From Bacteroidota bacterium (GTDB lineage Bacteria; Bacteroidota; Ignavibacteria; Ignavibacteriales; Ignavibacteriaceae): a DNA stretch of 64,000 nt. Positions within the stretch are counted from its first letter, which is position 1, and the number at the start of each line of letters is the position of its first letter. Positions 18,604 through 28,074 of this stretch are shown here, one piece after another. Both the position numbers and the translations under genes were made by a program. The notes below the pieces were generated by a model. The model was given only the letters and a program-made list of their open reading frames with translations. It had not been told where the DNA came from and searched no databases. The stretch covers positions 1-64,000 of the forward strand of contig JAKAGV010000012.1 of the NCBI GenBank assembly GCA_021815405.1, read 5' to 3'.

Positions 18604-19617
18604 TTAATTTATATCCATTTCGTGGTTAATGTCTTTTCCGAAATGTTCCTTGTATAATTTTTTATATTTTTTAAAAAGATTATCCGGTACTATCTTTCCG
18701 TTTATTATCATTTCCTTTGAATTGAACTTCATGTCAAACTCTTCATCTTCGTTCTTAATAAGTTTATCATTAACAAGTTCATGTCGCAAGTCAGTCATGA
18801 AAGAATGATAGCTTTTCATCTCTTTATCAAACTTTTTCATATTCATACCGAAATGCTTCATCTCCTCGCCAAACTTTCTCATATCATTTTCAAACTCACG
18901 CATATCTATTTTAAAATCATCGCTGTTGAAGCGGTTGCGCTTCATTTCTTCCCGGAATTTTCTCATCTCTTCTTTGAAGGCACCCATATCGCACTGAAAA
19001 TCATGGCGGTTGAACTTCATATGTTCTAAATTCTTTTTTAATTCTCGCATGCTTTTATTAAATGCAGAAGTGTCAAAATGAAAATCAAACTTCATTTTCT
19101 TTAAGCCTTGCAAATTTTTCCGCAGGCTGTCCATTTGCACTCTGAATTCTTTACTGTTAAATGCGGAATCCACCCAGCCGAAATCTTTGTGAGAAAGACT
19201 TTCACTCAAATGTTTTAGTGAGCTGTCTAAAGCACTTCTGTCAATCCAGAAGTGAAAATGACGCGGCGGAAAAACGAAATGGTCAGGATTCAATTCGGCA
19301 AGCTCATCTTCAACCATAGATTGATAATCTCCAATATCTTCCTTGGGGATTTCTTTGCCGTTTTTATAAAGCTCAACAATTTTTCCGTCTTCGAATACCA
19401 CTTTCCAGAGATTATCTTTGCCCTCTGCCATTTTGTGGAAAATAAAGGTCTTCTCGCCTTGGTTTGCCGTTTTAGTAGAATCCGGTGCATTCTGAAGATT
19501 TTCCTGTGCCGGTGCTGCACAAGTATAATATGAGAAAGCAATTGTCATAAATATTATCAACTGCAGCAGCTTCATATTTAGTGAAGAAAATTTCTTTGTT
19601 GTAGAATAAAAGTTCAT
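18604..19617 (-). CDS. Exported Met-rich coiled-coil protein with 28-residue repeats
   Basis: Not a named family that I can assign. The 337-residue protein has a signal peptide (LLQLIIFMTIAFSYYTCAA), a spacer, and then a long charged helical region rich in Met, Phe and Lys. It holds at least three 28-residue repeats, each starting DF.xDxxxF (for example DFQCDMGAFKEEMRKFREEM and DFKIDMREFENDMRKFGEEM), which is four heptads and so a coiled coil. The C-terminal segment LIKNEDEEFDMKFNSKEMII...NG resembles the tail found in Bacteroidota M56/BlaR1-associated proteins. The start is well supported by GGAGGT close to the ATG. It is probably a periplasmic or envelope-attached protein of unknown role. 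Confidence 0.75.
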   Translation of the reverse strand: MNFYSTTKKFSSLNMKLLQLIIFMTIAFSYYTCAAPAQENLQNAPDSTKTANQGEKTFIFHKMAEGKDNLWKVVFEDGKIVELYKNGKEIPKEDIGDYQSMVEDELAELNPDHFVFPPRHFHFWIDRSALDSSLKHLSESLSHKDFGWVDSAFNSKEFRVQMDSLRKNLQGLKKMKFDFHFDTSAFNKSMRELKKNLEHMKFNRHDFQCDMGAFKEEMRKFREEMKRNRFNSDDFKIDMREFENDMRKFGEEMKHFGMNMKKFDKEMKSYHSFMTDLRHELVNDKLIKNEDEEFDMKFNSKEMIINGKIVPDNLFKKYKKLYKEHFGKDINHEMDIN

Positions 19618-19847
19618 GTCAACCTCCGTTTGCTTAGTGATTAATTATTTTCTTTTACTATAGACAAAAAGATAAAATCCTTCTGTCTTCTAAAGGTTAA
19701 GACGATGAATGATATTCTTGGTTTTGGCTTTCTTCATTTAATTATATGAACGGTTATATACTGTTTTTAATGGCTTAGACGAGGACTTACCGGAATGTTT
19801 TTTACGACTAATTATCCGAAGTTATAATTTGGCTTTGTTCATATTTG

Positions 19848-22016
19848 TTATATTAGAATAATTGAAGTTTCTCTTAATTCTTTCCAAGTGTCGGAAGACA
19901 AAAATTCTTTAAAGTCTTTTTCATTGCCAGGAAAAGATTCCTGCATCTCATAAAATTTTATCTTTATTTGGGAATCTATTAAAGAATTTTTTGCAAGTTG
20001 TATTATCCATTCTCCAATGGATTTGGTAGTCAGCCATTCTGCATGAAGAGACGGAGTTTGCAGAGACAAGGAATATTCTTTTGAATTTAATCTCTTTAGA
20101 ATCGGTATGCTGCCAAGCCAAATTACTTTTGAATTCAAATCATCAAAAGCTGAAATTTCTTGAGAGATAAATTTTTCTACCAGATTTTTATCAATAGTTG
20201 TTGGTGGCACTTCGAAATCAAACCATTTACTTACATTCCAATCCAAGCCTACACCGTGCATAAAATTATAAAGAGCTTTTTTAAGTCCGCCGGAATATTT
20301 ATCATAATCAATTCCGGTAAGATCATAATGGACGAGATTGTTGTTTGCAAAAGGATTATCTGCAGGTGATAGTATTTTAATTTTAAAAGTTTCTGCATTA
20401 TGAGCAACCGGACTGTGAACAGTAAGCGTAAATAAATGCCAGTAAGCAGATTGGAAAAGATTATTCTTTACAAATTGTCTTACAAGCTCCAGGCTGTTTA
20501 TAATTTCTTGCTCAGTTTGAGAAGGAAAGCCGTACATCAAATAAGAATGAACCATAATTCCCGAGTCTCTGAAATTTCTGCAAACCACAGCAGTCTGATC
20601 AAGAGTTATTCCTTTGTTTATCAATTTGAGTAGCCGCTCATCGGCAACTTCAAGACCACCGCTGAGCGCAACGCATCCCGAAGCTGCCATCAATTTACAG
20701 AAATCTTTAGTGAACGCTTTTTCAAATCGAATATTTCCCCACCAGCTTACTGGAAGCTTTCGTTTTAGAAGCTCAAATGAAAGCTCTTTCAAGACGGCAG
20801 GTGGCGCAGCTTCATCAGTAAAATGAAATGCTGTTTTGCCGGTTTTATTAATCATATCTTCCATCCAATCAACAATATTTTTTGCATTGGCTGGAGAATA
20901 TCTGCCGATGTAATCAAGAGTAACATCGCAGAAGGTACATTTACGCCAGTAGCATCCGTGAGCAATCATCAGCTTGTTCCAATATCCGTCCGACCAGATG
21001 CGGTGCATAGGGTTAAGCATCTCAGTCATTGCAACATAATCATCCGGATCGATCCCTTCTAATGAAGGCGGAAAGAGTTCATTGTGGTTTATGTATTTTA
21101 TATCGGCATCATCTTTAAATACCAATTCATTATTTAGAATAAACAATGTTCGAGTCCAGTGAGGATTTTCATTATTGCCTTCAAGATTTTGAATTATGTT
21201 TAACAAAGGAAGTTCGCCGTCATCGTAAGTGATAAAATCAGTATAGTTAAAGATTCGTTTATCATTCAAGCTTCCTAACTCAGTGTTAATATAACCGCCT
21301 CCAAAAACTATTTTGATTCCGGGAAAATTCTTTTTGATATACTTTGCTGAAACTAAAGCACCCAGCAAGTTGCCGGGAAATGGAACTGTATAACCTACCA
21401 AGTCAGGTTTATAATTATGAATCTTTAAATTTGTAATATCGCAAATGGTTTCTTCAATTAAATTTGGTTCGCGTTCCAATTCAATTTGAATCTGATCGAA
21501 CGTAGGCGGGCTTACCGCAATTTTCTCGGCGTAACGGCTCAATCCGAAATGCGGAGTAATTGTCTTATGGATAATTTCAGTTAGATCATCAATTACAAGT
21601 GAGCAGTAGTATTTAGCTTTATCCTGTAAACCAAAATAACCGAAAGCCTCAAGCTCATTCTTTTGTTGAGTAAAAGATTCACCCTGTGGAAGAAAATCAT
21701 CACCTACAATTCTATACGCTAGGTTTGGGTTTTTACCTTTCAAAAAAGTAATAACAGAATCAATCTTACTCACATAATGATCTTCGAGCGATAAAGCTCT
21801 TTCCACAAAATCATCGCGATAATCATTCTGCTTGATTGCGGCAAAGATTTTAGTCAAGCCTTCCTTCGAAAAAATATTTAGGAAGACTGAAAGTGAAAGA
21901 TCAAAACTTTCTGCAGAATATCCTTTCGCCTTAAGAAATCCTGCTAATTGAGTAGTTGAAGGATAGGTAGTATTAACCTGAGTGAACGGAGGAATTATTA
22001 ATAAAATTTTCAGCAT
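19848..22016 (-). CDS. B12-binding-type radical SAM protein
   Basis: A 722-residue enzyme with an N-terminal Rossmann-like cobalamin-binding region (LLIIPPFTQVN; KPDLVGYTVPFPGNLL; IKIVFGGGYINTEL, about 200-250) and a radical SAM TIM-barrel from about residue 345. The Fe-S ligands are Cys355, Cys360 and Cys363 in HGCYWRKCTFCDV. This is CX4CX2C rather than the usual CX3CX2C, a variant that I believe occurs in some B12-radical-SAM subfamilies. The DxHxxG cobalamin lower-ligand motif is not visible, so cobalamin may bind base-off or not at all. MHSYLMYGFPSQTEQEIINS matches the radical SAM C-terminal strand pattern. The substrate is unknown; no biosynthetic neighbour is present. The start codon lies in one arm of an inverted repeat (22006-22050). 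Confidence 0.88.
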   Translation of the reverse strand: MLKILLIIPPFTQVNTTYPSTTQLAGFLKAKGYSAESFDLSLSVFLNIFSKEGLTKIFAAIKQNDYRDDFVERALSLEDHYVSKIDSVITFLKGKNPNLAYRIVGDDFLPQGESFTQQKNELEAFGYFGLQDKAKYYCSLVIDDLTEIIHKTITPHFGLSRYAEKIAVSPPTFDQIQIELEREPNLIEETICDITNLKIHNYKPDLVGYTVPFPGNLLGALVSAKYIKKNFPGIKIVFGGGYINTELGSLNDKRIFNYTDFITYDDGELPLLNIIQNLEGNNENPHWTRTLFILNNELVFKDDADIKYINHNELFPPSLEGIDPDDYVAMTEMLNPMHRIWSDGYWNKLMIAHGCYWRKCTFCDVTLDYIGRYSPANAKNIVDWMEDMINKTGKTAFHFTDEAAPPAVLKELSFELLKRKLPVSWWGNIRFEKAFTKDFCKLMAASGCVALSGGLEVADERLLKLINKGITLDQTAVVCRNFRDSGIMVHSYLMYGFPSQTEQEIINSLELVRQFVKNNLFQSAYWHLFTLTVHSPVAHNAETFKIKILSPADNPFANNNLVHYDLTGIDYDKYSGGLKKALYNFMHGVGLDWNVSKWFDFEVPPTTIDKNLVEKFISQEISAFDDLNSKVIWLGSIPILKRLNSKEYSLSLQTPSLHAEWLTTKSIGEWIIQLAKNSLIDSQIKIKFYEMQESFPGNEKDFKEFLSSDTWKELRETSIILI

Positions 22017-22050
22017 GATCTTTTTCTTAAGAAATTACCATGCTGAAAAT
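22006..22050 (-). promoter_or_regulatory. 12-bp perfect inverted repeat enclosing the start codon of the radical SAM gene
   Basis: ATTTTCAGCATG (22006-22017) and CATGCTGAAAAT (22039-22050) are exact complements separated by 21 bases. In the mRNA the second-transcribed arm contains the ATG of the radical SAM gene, while the first arm contains another ATG that opens a four-codon frame (M-V-I-S-stop). A folded hairpin would sequester the start. This may be translational control or coincidence. Confidence 0.5.
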
Positions 22051-22083
22051 AATCTGAAGAAAGAAGAAAGCAAAGCTAAAAAA

Positions 22084-22101
22084 TATCCGGCATCATGGAT
22101 A
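22084..22101 (-). terminator. Weak intrinsic terminator after the head-GIN gene
   Basis: On the minus strand TATCC and GGATA form a 5-bp stem followed directly by TTTTTT, 20 bases past the stop of the head-GIN gene. The stem is short, so the call is tentative. Confidence 0.35.
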
Positions 22102-22121
22102 CCGGGTATCAAAATAGATTT

Positions 22122-22835
22122 TTATTTCCCTCTGGATACTCCCGATCCGCCGCTGAAATCGGTATTGCCGAGAGTTGCTTTGCCGTAATAAGTAAGCCTT
22201 GAACCGCCGCTTTGTTCTGCATTTAGAGTACCGTTCATTGTTACGGTAGCATGCGTTCCTCCCGAAAGATCAGTATCAACATTGTTAACAGAAAAATCTT
22301 TAAGCTCAAAAGTACAACCTCCGGAGCCTGCTATTTTCAAATCATTACCTTTGCCCGAAAGACTTACTCTACTTCCGCCTGATAAATCAAACTTTGCATT
22401 TCCGCAAGTTAAATTACCATGAAGCTTTGCACCGCCGGATAATTCGGATGAAAAATATTTCGACGGAACGTCCATTGTAATATTTCCTGATGCGCCGCCG
22501 TTTAATCCAACACCGGTTAATGCCGGCATTTTAATATTTATCTCAATCCTTCCGTGCCTATGACCGAAGAAAGAGAAGAAACTGCTTTTTAAGTAAAATT
22601 CAACTTTGTTCCCTTTCTGTTCTGCACGGAAATACTTAAGATCATCGTTGTCTATTTTAACTTCAACGCTGTAGGTATTTGATTGAGTGACATTCAAAAC
22701 CATTCCGCTGCTTGCTTCTACTACAGAAAAATCTTTGAAATCATACGTTTTAGTAACTACATCGTAAGCGAAAATCATTCGACTAAAAAACAGGACTGAT
22801 GCAGCAACCAATAACAAAGTATACATTCTTTTCAT
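22122..22835 (-). CDS. Exported head-GIN domain protein (DUF2807)
   Basis: The 237-residue protein has a signal peptide (YTLLLVAASVLFFSRMIFA). The rest is a repetitive beta-helix-like domain with recurring GG turns (LNGGASGNITM, LSGGAKLHGNL, LSGGSRVSLSG, LSGGTHATVT, QSGGSRLTYYG, FSGGSGV), the hallmark of DUF2807, the putative auto-transporter adhesin head GIN domain. The N-terminal FKDFSVVEASSGMVLNVTQ matches the conserved start of the domain. Such proteins are common in Bacteroidota and relatives; the role is unproven, presumably cell-surface. AGAGGTG before the ATG at 22835 supports this start. Confidence 0.9.
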   Translation of the reverse strand: MKRMYTLLLVAASVLFFSRMIFAYDVVTKTYDFKDFSVVEASSGMVLNVTQSNTYSVEVKIDNDDLKYFRAEQKGNKVEFYLKSSFFSFFGHRHGRIEINIKMPALTGVGLNGGASGNITMDVPSKYFSSELSGGAKLHGNLTCGNAKFDLSGGSRVSLSGKGNDLKIAGSGGCTFELKDFSVNNVDTDLSGGTHATVTMNGTLNAEQSGGSRLTYYGKATLGNTDFSGGSGVSRGK

Positions 22836-23048
22836 TTAACACCTCTTTTGGATATAATTAGAGTGAACTAAAAATTAGACTAAATTCTACAATAATAAGT
22901 TACAAGCACTAAAAGCTAATGTCCTTATTCATTTGACTTAGACAATCTCCATTTGGTTGTGTTCCATATAAATTAAACTTTATACTTTGCGCTTTTGTCG
23001 AAAGCATTGAAAATTAGATACACGTTTTGATATGCAGGATAAAACCAG

Positions 23049-25520
23049 ATGAGAAGTATTTACAGAAATCGAGTCTTTCTCAACATAATAATCATTTCAA
23101 TATTCTTTGGATTCATAAGCCTAAAAGGTTCCTCTTTAAATTCTGAAATTAATTTGAAGAATACTTCAGGGCAGGCAAAAATTATTTACATTTCACCTGT
23201 TCCGGGGGCCATTTATGTTACACCACAAACCAATATAATTATCCGATCATCGGAAAATATTGATGAATCGAGTCTTAACCAAACTTCGTTAATTACCGTA
23301 AAAGGCTCATCAAGCGGCAGTCATTCTGGCAAAATTATTTTGGCTGACGATCAAAAAACAATTTTATTCCAGCCTGATGTTCCATTTAACAGCGGAGAAA
23401 TTGTAACAGTAAAAATTGCAGAAGGAATCCGAACTGAAAACGAAAACATTTTACCAGATACAACTTTTAACTTCACAATCTCTTCAAGTTCTTTCAGCTC
23501 TGAGTTTAAGAGTCAAGCTTTGTTAAAAGAAATAATCGAGATGAAAGATCAAAATAAGTCAGCAGTTCCCATCTCTACCAGCAAAAAGAAAATTATTAAT
23601 AAAGTAACCGGTATAAAAGATTTACCGGATGATTTCCCTGAGCTTTCTGTAACACAATATAATAATCCTAATCCTGGATATATTTTTTTAAGCAACTTTT
23701 CGATTCAGACTGGAAATGTTTACGGTAATTATCTGATGATAGTTGATAATTTCGGTAATCCTGTTTTTTATAGAAAGATGAACGCGCCGTGCTTCGACTT
23801 TAAAGTTCAGCCCACAGGATTAATGACTTATTATGATCTAAGCACTCATAAGTTTTACGGAATGAACTCTAAGTTTGCAATTGTTGACAGCTTCGCATGC
23901 GGCAACGGATATGTTACCGACGTCCATGAACTGCGCTTGCTGCCAAATGGTAATTACTTTTTGCTCGCTGATGATTACGAAAAAGTTGATATGAGCCAGA
24001 TTGTTCCCGGCGGAAATCCAAATGCAACAGTAACAGGAATAATAATTCAAGAACTCGACAAATCCGGCAACGTTATCTTTCAATGGCGAAGCTGGGATCA
24101 TTTCAAAATAACCGATGCAACTCATGAGGACTTAACTGCAGCATCGATTGACTATGTTCATTCCAATGCAATTGAGATAAACAGCGATAGTACTTCAATT
24201 CTTCTTTCATCTAGACACCTAGATGAAATAACAAACATCGACCTTAATACCGGAAACATTATCTGGCGGCTTGGCGGAAAAAATAATCAATTTAATTTTA
24301 TTAATGATAATATCGGCTTTTCGCATCAGCATTCAATTAGAAGAATCCCGAATGGAGATATTACTTTATTCGATGACGGCAACTTCCATACTCCGCCATT
24401 TTCCAGAGGAGTTGAATATAAACTTGATGAGGTAAATAAAACTGCAACTTTGGTCTGGCAGTACAGGAACAATCCAGACATTTACGGTGATGCGATGGGT
24501 TATGTTCAGAGGTTTGATAACGGTAATACTTTGATCGGCTGGGGAACTGCCAATCCGAGTGTTACCGAGGTAGCTCCGGATGGAACTGTTGCATTAGAAC
24601 TGTCACTTCCCTTCGGTCAATGGAGTTACAGGGCATTCAAGTTCCCAATGATTTTTCTTGACGCACCTAACGGTGGAGAAAAATGGAAATCAGATACAAC
24701 ACACAATATAACATGGACCTCTTCCGGCGTTGATAAGGTTAATATTGATTATTCATTAAACGGCGGAATGAACTGGCAGAATATTGTCCAAAATTATCCT
24801 GGTGATTCCGAAAGCTATGCTTGGAATGTATCCGACTTGTCATCGTCAAACTGCTTAATTAGAATTTCAAATGCATCAACATCATCAATTCCGTATTCTG
24901 TTCAGAGCGATTCCAGTTTCTCCATTAGCAACTCACTTAATGTTATGCTAGAATCATTTACTTCAGAAATAAACTCTAGTACAGTTCAGCTTAATTGGAC
25001 AACCCAAGTCGAAAAGAATAATTACGGATTTGAGATTGATAGAAAGATGGGTGCCGAATCATGGCAGAATATCGGGTTTGTTGCAAGCCAGCAGACTGCA
25101 TCGGCAAACTATTCTTTTAGTGATGAACTAGATACAACATCTTATGTTGGAGATATTTTTTACCGCTTGAAACAGATTAATCTCAACGGTACGGCGCAAT
25201 ATCTGAAAGAAGTGAAGCTCAATATAAATTTAACACCACAGTCGTACATATTGTTTAATAATTATCCTAATCCTTTTAACCCATCAACAGTAATAAAATA
25301 TTCACTGCCGGTAAACAGCAATGTAGTAATTCAAATTTATAATGCAATCGGTGTAATGGTTCAGCAGATTATTAATGCTACTCAAACTGCCGGAGATCAT
25401 AAAACAGCTTTTAACGGAATTGAATTACCATCCGGAGTTTACTTTTATGCTTTGAGAGCAAAATCTTTAGATGGGAAACAAAGTGCTTTCTTAGTCAAGA
25501 AGATGATGCTAATAAAATAA
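23049..25520 (+). CDS. T9SS-secreted arylsulfotransferase-like (ASST) multidomain protein
   Basis: An exported 823-residue protein. After a signal peptide (residues 1 to about 28) comes a bacterial Ig-like (Big_5) domain (IIYISPVPGAIYVTPQTNII, about 40-145). An arylsulfotransferase-type beta-propeller follows (about 190-540) with the landmarks DVHELRLLPNGNYFLLADD, DYVHSNAIEI, IWRLGGKNN, FSHQHSIRRIPNGDITLFDD and ATLVWQYRN. Next is an Ig-like GGEKW/ITWTSSG domain (about 545-630) and a C-terminal type A T9SS sorting domain (NNYPNPFNPSTVIKYSLPV ... GVYFYALRA). True ASST enzymes transfer sulfate between phenolic compounds; the conserved histidines HSNA and HQHS are present, but activity is inference. 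TTATACTTTG about 60 bases upstream resembles a Bacteroidota -7 promoter element. Confidence 0.88.
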   Translation: MRSIYRNRVFLNIIIISIFFGFISLKGSSLNSEINLKNTSGQAKIIYISPVPGAIYVTPQTNIIIRSSENIDESSLNQTSLITVKGSSSGSHSGKIILADDQKTILFQPDVPFNSGEIVTVKIAEGIRTENENILPDTTFNFTISSSSFSSEFKSQALLKEIIEMKDQNKSAVPISTSKKKIINKVTGIKDLPDDFPELSVTQYNNPNPGYIFLSNFSIQTGNVYGNYLMIVDNFGNPVFYRKMNAPCFDFKVQPTGLMTYYDLSTHKFYGMNSKFAIVDSFACGNGYVTDVHELRLLPNGNYFLLADDYEKVDMSQIVPGGNPNATVTGIIIQELDKSGNVIFQWRSWDHFKITDATHEDLTAASIDYVHSNAIEINSDSTSILLSSRHLDEITNIDLNTGNIIWRLGGKNNQFNFINDNIGFSHQHSIRRIPNGDITLFDDGNFHTPPFSRGVEYKLDEVNKTATLVWQYRNNPDIYGDAMGYVQRFDNGNTLIGWGTANPSVTEVAPDGTVALELSLPFGQWSYRAFKFPMIFLDAPNGGEKWKSDTTHNITWTSSGVDKVNIDYSLNGGMNWQNIVQNYPGDSESYAWNVSDLSSSNCLIRISNASTSSIPYSVQSDSSFSISNSLNVMLESFTSEINSSTVQLNWTTQVEKNNYGFEIDRKMGAESWQNIGFVASQQTASANYSFSDELDTTSYVGDIFYRLKQINLNGTAQYLKEVKLNINLTPQSYILFNNYPNPFNPSTVIKYSLPVNSNVVIQIYNAIGVMVQQIINATQTAGDHKTAFNGIELPSGVYFYALRAKSLDGKQSAFLVKKMMLIK

Positions 25521-25572
25521 TGACAAATGTCGTAATAGTAAATAAAGATTAATTGAGCCATGATAGCTTTAC

Positions 25573-25605
25573 AGATTTCCGGTGTTATAGAAACACCGGT
25601 AATCT
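25573..25605. terminator. Bidirectional terminator hairpin between convergent genes
   Basis: AGATTtCCGGTGTT pairs with AACACCGGtAATCT (14 positions, one T-T mismatch) over an ATAGA loop, with TTTTAA on the plus side. It lies between the secreted ASST-like gene and the convergent oxidoreductase gene and can serve both. Confidence 0.7.
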
Positions 25606-25606
25606 T

Positions 25607-26587
25607 TTAATCAATTTCCAGAATAATTTTTCCTATGTTTTTATTCGCCTCGATCCGTTTATGCGCTTCAGAGACATCTTTCCAATCAAAAATTTTATCT
25701 ATTACAGGGACAAGCTTTCTGCTTTTAAATTTTTCAAGTGCAAAAGAAGAAAATTCTCTAACAAGATTTGTCCTGTATTCGAGGCTGCGTGAACGCAATG
25801 CCGAACCGATAATTGAAAGCCGCTTCCCAATCATGTTTCTTAAATCCAATTCTTTCACCTTACTTCCTCCAAGAAGAGAAAGCATTACAAGTCTGCCGTC
25901 AGTTTTTAAACAATTAATATTCTTCTGCAAATAAGGAGCGCCGATAAAATCAATTATCAAATCAACACCGTTTCCTCCGGTGAATTTCACAACTTCATCA
26001 TAAAAATCTTCATGCTTATAGTCGATTGCTTTTTCTGCACCAATGTTAAAACAAGCTTCATGCTTTTCTTTAGAAGCAGTAATTATAATATGCGCCTCCA
26101 ATAATTTTGCAATTTGAATTGCAGCGGTACCTACGCCGCTGGCACCCGCATGGATTAAGGCTGTTTCTCCTTTCTGAATCCTGCCGTAATAAATTACTGA
26201 CTGATAAGCAGTCAAAAACACTTCCGGAATTGCGGCAGCTTCCGCCATGTTTAAATTTTCCGGCAAAGGCATAGCCATATCTTCATGAATGATTGCATAC
26301 TCTGCATAGCCGCCTCCCGGTATTAAACCGAAAACTTTATCGCCTATTCTCCATTTTGTTACTTCGCTTCCTATCTCCTCAACAACGCCTGCTATTTCCA
26401 AACCGAGTATTGTGCTTGCACCTTTCGGCGGAGGATAGTGTCCCTTCCGCTGCATTATATCTGCTCGGTTAACGCCTGCAGCTTTTACTCTTACTAAAAT
26501 TTCTTTTGAAGAAGGCGATGGTGTCTCGACCTCTCCGATTTTTAATTCGTCCGCAGTGTACCCGTCTTTATAAAGTATTGCCTTCAT
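25607..26587 (-). CDS. NAD(P)H quinone oxidoreductase, PIG3/zeta-crystallin family
   Basis: A zinc-free medium-chain dehydrogenase predicted to reduce quinones with NADPH in the cytoplasm. The 326-residue product has the GroES-like half (ILVRVKAAGVNRADIMQRKG, YPPPKGAS, GLEIAGVVEEIG) and the Rossmann half with the AGASGVGTAAIQIAKL nucleotide loop and GADLxID-like strand (NGVDLIIDFIGA). No zinc-binding cysteine cluster is present. The frame extends 12 codons upstream to 26623, but the ATG at 26587 gives the standard MKAILY start and is chosen. Wording such as RKGHYPPPKGAS fits the PIG3 subgroup. No operon partner. Confidence 0.92.
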   Translation of the reverse strand: MKAILYKDGYTADELKIGEVETPSPSSKEILVRVKAAGVNRADIMQRKGHYPPPKGASTILGLEIAGVVEEIGSEVTKWRIGDKVFGLIPGGGYAEYAIIHEDMAMPLPENLNMAEAAAIPEVFLTAYQSVIYYGRIQKGETALIHAGASGVGTAAIQIAKLLEAHIIITASKEKHEACFNIGAEKAIDYKHEDFYDEVVKFTGGNGVDLIIDFIGAPYLQKNINCLKTDGRLVMLSLLGGSKVKELDLRNMIGKRLSIIGSALRSRSLEYRTNLVREFSSFALEKFKSRKLVPVIDKIFDWKDVSEAHKRIEANKNIGKIILEID

Positions 26588-26845
26588 GGTTATATCTTCT
26601 AAGTTTATTGAAAAACAATTCAAAACTTAATTCTTTAGAAAATAAGTTTCGTTGACAGGATATACAGTTTTGTTAATGAAGAATTACTACCTAAACAATT
26701 GTTACATGTTGCCTTCTTTATTTTACAAAACCGGTTTTTATTTCAATTGAATTTTATGAGTTATAATTATAAATTCAAACGGTTATATTTATTGTTAAAA
26801 TTAAATAACAACGTTTGATTATGATTAAATTGAAGGGACAAAAAA

Positions 26846-27298
26846 ATGGTAACCAAAAACGCAATTGAAAGTTTTTTCTCATCAAAAAAACTTGCAGTAG
26901 TTGGTGTTTCCCGAAGCGGAAAGAAATTTGGGAATTCAGCAATGAAAGAACTTAAGTCAAGAGGCTTCAAAGTTTATCCTGTAAATCCTAATGCCGATAA
27001 AATAAACGGGGAAGTTTGTTATCGCAGCTTGAATTCGTTACCTGAAAAAGTAGACGGCGCTGTAATTATAGTACCGCCAAATGAAGCTGGAAAGGTTGTT
27101 AGAGATGCAGCAGCAGCAGGCATCAGTCAGATTTGGCTGCAGCAAGGTTCCCAGTCAAATGATGCTGTCAGATTTTGCGAGAGCAGCGGCATAAATGCTG
27201 TTTATGGCGAATGTATTTTGATGTTTACCGAACCGGTTGCAGGTTTTCATAAATTTCATAGAACAATAAATAAAATCTTTAGAAGGCTCCCAAAGTAA
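26846..27298 (+). CDS. CoA-binding domain protein
   Basis: A 150-residue single-domain protein with the CoA_binding_2 Rossmann fold: KKLAVVGVSRSGKKFGNSAM (nucleotide loop), GFKVYPVNPNADKINGEVCY, VDGAVIIVPPNEAGKVV, AAGISQIWLQQGSQSNDAV and the conserved NAVYGECILMF end. Relatives resemble the CoA-binding half of succinyl-CoA synthetase or YccU; the physiological role is unknown. AAGGGAC precedes the ATG. Confidence 0.88.
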   Translation: MVTKNAIESFFSSKKLAVVGVSRSGKKFGNSAMKELKSRGFKVYPVNPNADKINGEVCYRSLNSLPEKVDGAVIIVPPNEAGKVVRDAAAAGISQIWLQQGSQSNDAVRFCESSGINAVYGECILMFTEPVAGFHKFHRTINKIFRRLPK

Positions 27299-27411
27299 TA
27301 TTGTGTAAATCTCAGGTTTTTTTTGTGACTTTGAAATCCATTATTTATTCTTTAAGTTACATCAAGGCAGTTTAGTTATATTATTTATAACATTTTTTTC
27401 GGGGAGGCACT

Positions 27412-27885
27412 ATGAACACATTTCCAAATATCAATCCAGTAGTAAAAAGGATTGAAGTCTGGGCTGATAGCCATCATCCAAAACTTATTGACTACATAAG
27501 AATTTTTCTTGGCATCGTACTTATTGCTAAAGGATTTTTCTTTGTAATAAATAATGAAGAAGTAATGAATATGATTGCTCAACAGGAGTATTGGGTAGTT
27601 CACTACGCAATTGCACATTACGTAATTGGCGGTTCCATCGTATGCGGCATCTTAATTATAATCGGATTGTTCTTCCGTTTAGCAGTCATTTTTGAAATAC
27701 CGGCGCTGCTTGGTTCGATTATTTACGTAGATATTCACAAAAGTTTTTTTGCAATCAACTCAGCGCTGGTATATTCATTTATTATTCTTTTAATGCTAAT
27801 ATTTTTCTTCTTTTACGGTCCGGGAAAATATTCTATTGACCATTACCTAGAAACGCACAAGGACAAAAATTACGATCTACGGTAA
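27412..27885 (+). CDS. DoxX-family membrane protein (copy 1)
   Basis: A 157-residue protein with four hydrophobic segments of DoxX type. The first follows HHPKLIDYIRIFLGIVLIAK; the others are VIGGSIVCGILIIIGLFF, IFEIPALLGSIIYVDI and SALVYSFIILLMLIFFF. The GGGAGG before the ATG is a strong ribosome site. It is clearly paralogous to the next gene (shared motifs W-D/G-D-x-HHP, IDxxRIxLG, xKGFxF). DoxX proteins have varied roles, including terminal-oxidase accessory functions and redox stress; nothing here identifies the partner. Confidence 0.82.
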   Translation: MNTFPNINPVVKRIEVWADSHHPKLIDYIRIFLGIVLIAKGFFFVINNEEVMNMIAQQEYWVVHYAIAHYVIGGSIVCGILIIIGLFFRLAVIFEIPALLGSIIYVDIHKSFFAINSALVYSFIILLMLIFFFFYGPGKYSIDHYLETHKDKNYDLR

Positions 27886-28074
27886 GATAAAAAACAATTG
27901 TAATATATAAACTTATTTTATAACCTTTCGGTTTAGTAATTAGCTGCAGGAGGTGATTGTAAGGTTAATTCTATATTTTGCTTTTGGTGTGCAAGATCAT
28001 TTACAACTTCTTTCTTCTTCAATATTTTAGTAAAAAAATTCGTATCTAATGATTCAACATTTAAGGAATTCAAA

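Noticed and set aside
27947-27958. Perfect Shine-Dalgarno sequence (AGGAGGTGAT) between the DoxX genes
   Set aside because: No start codon with an open frame follows at suitable spacing; a TTG there is followed immediately by a stop.
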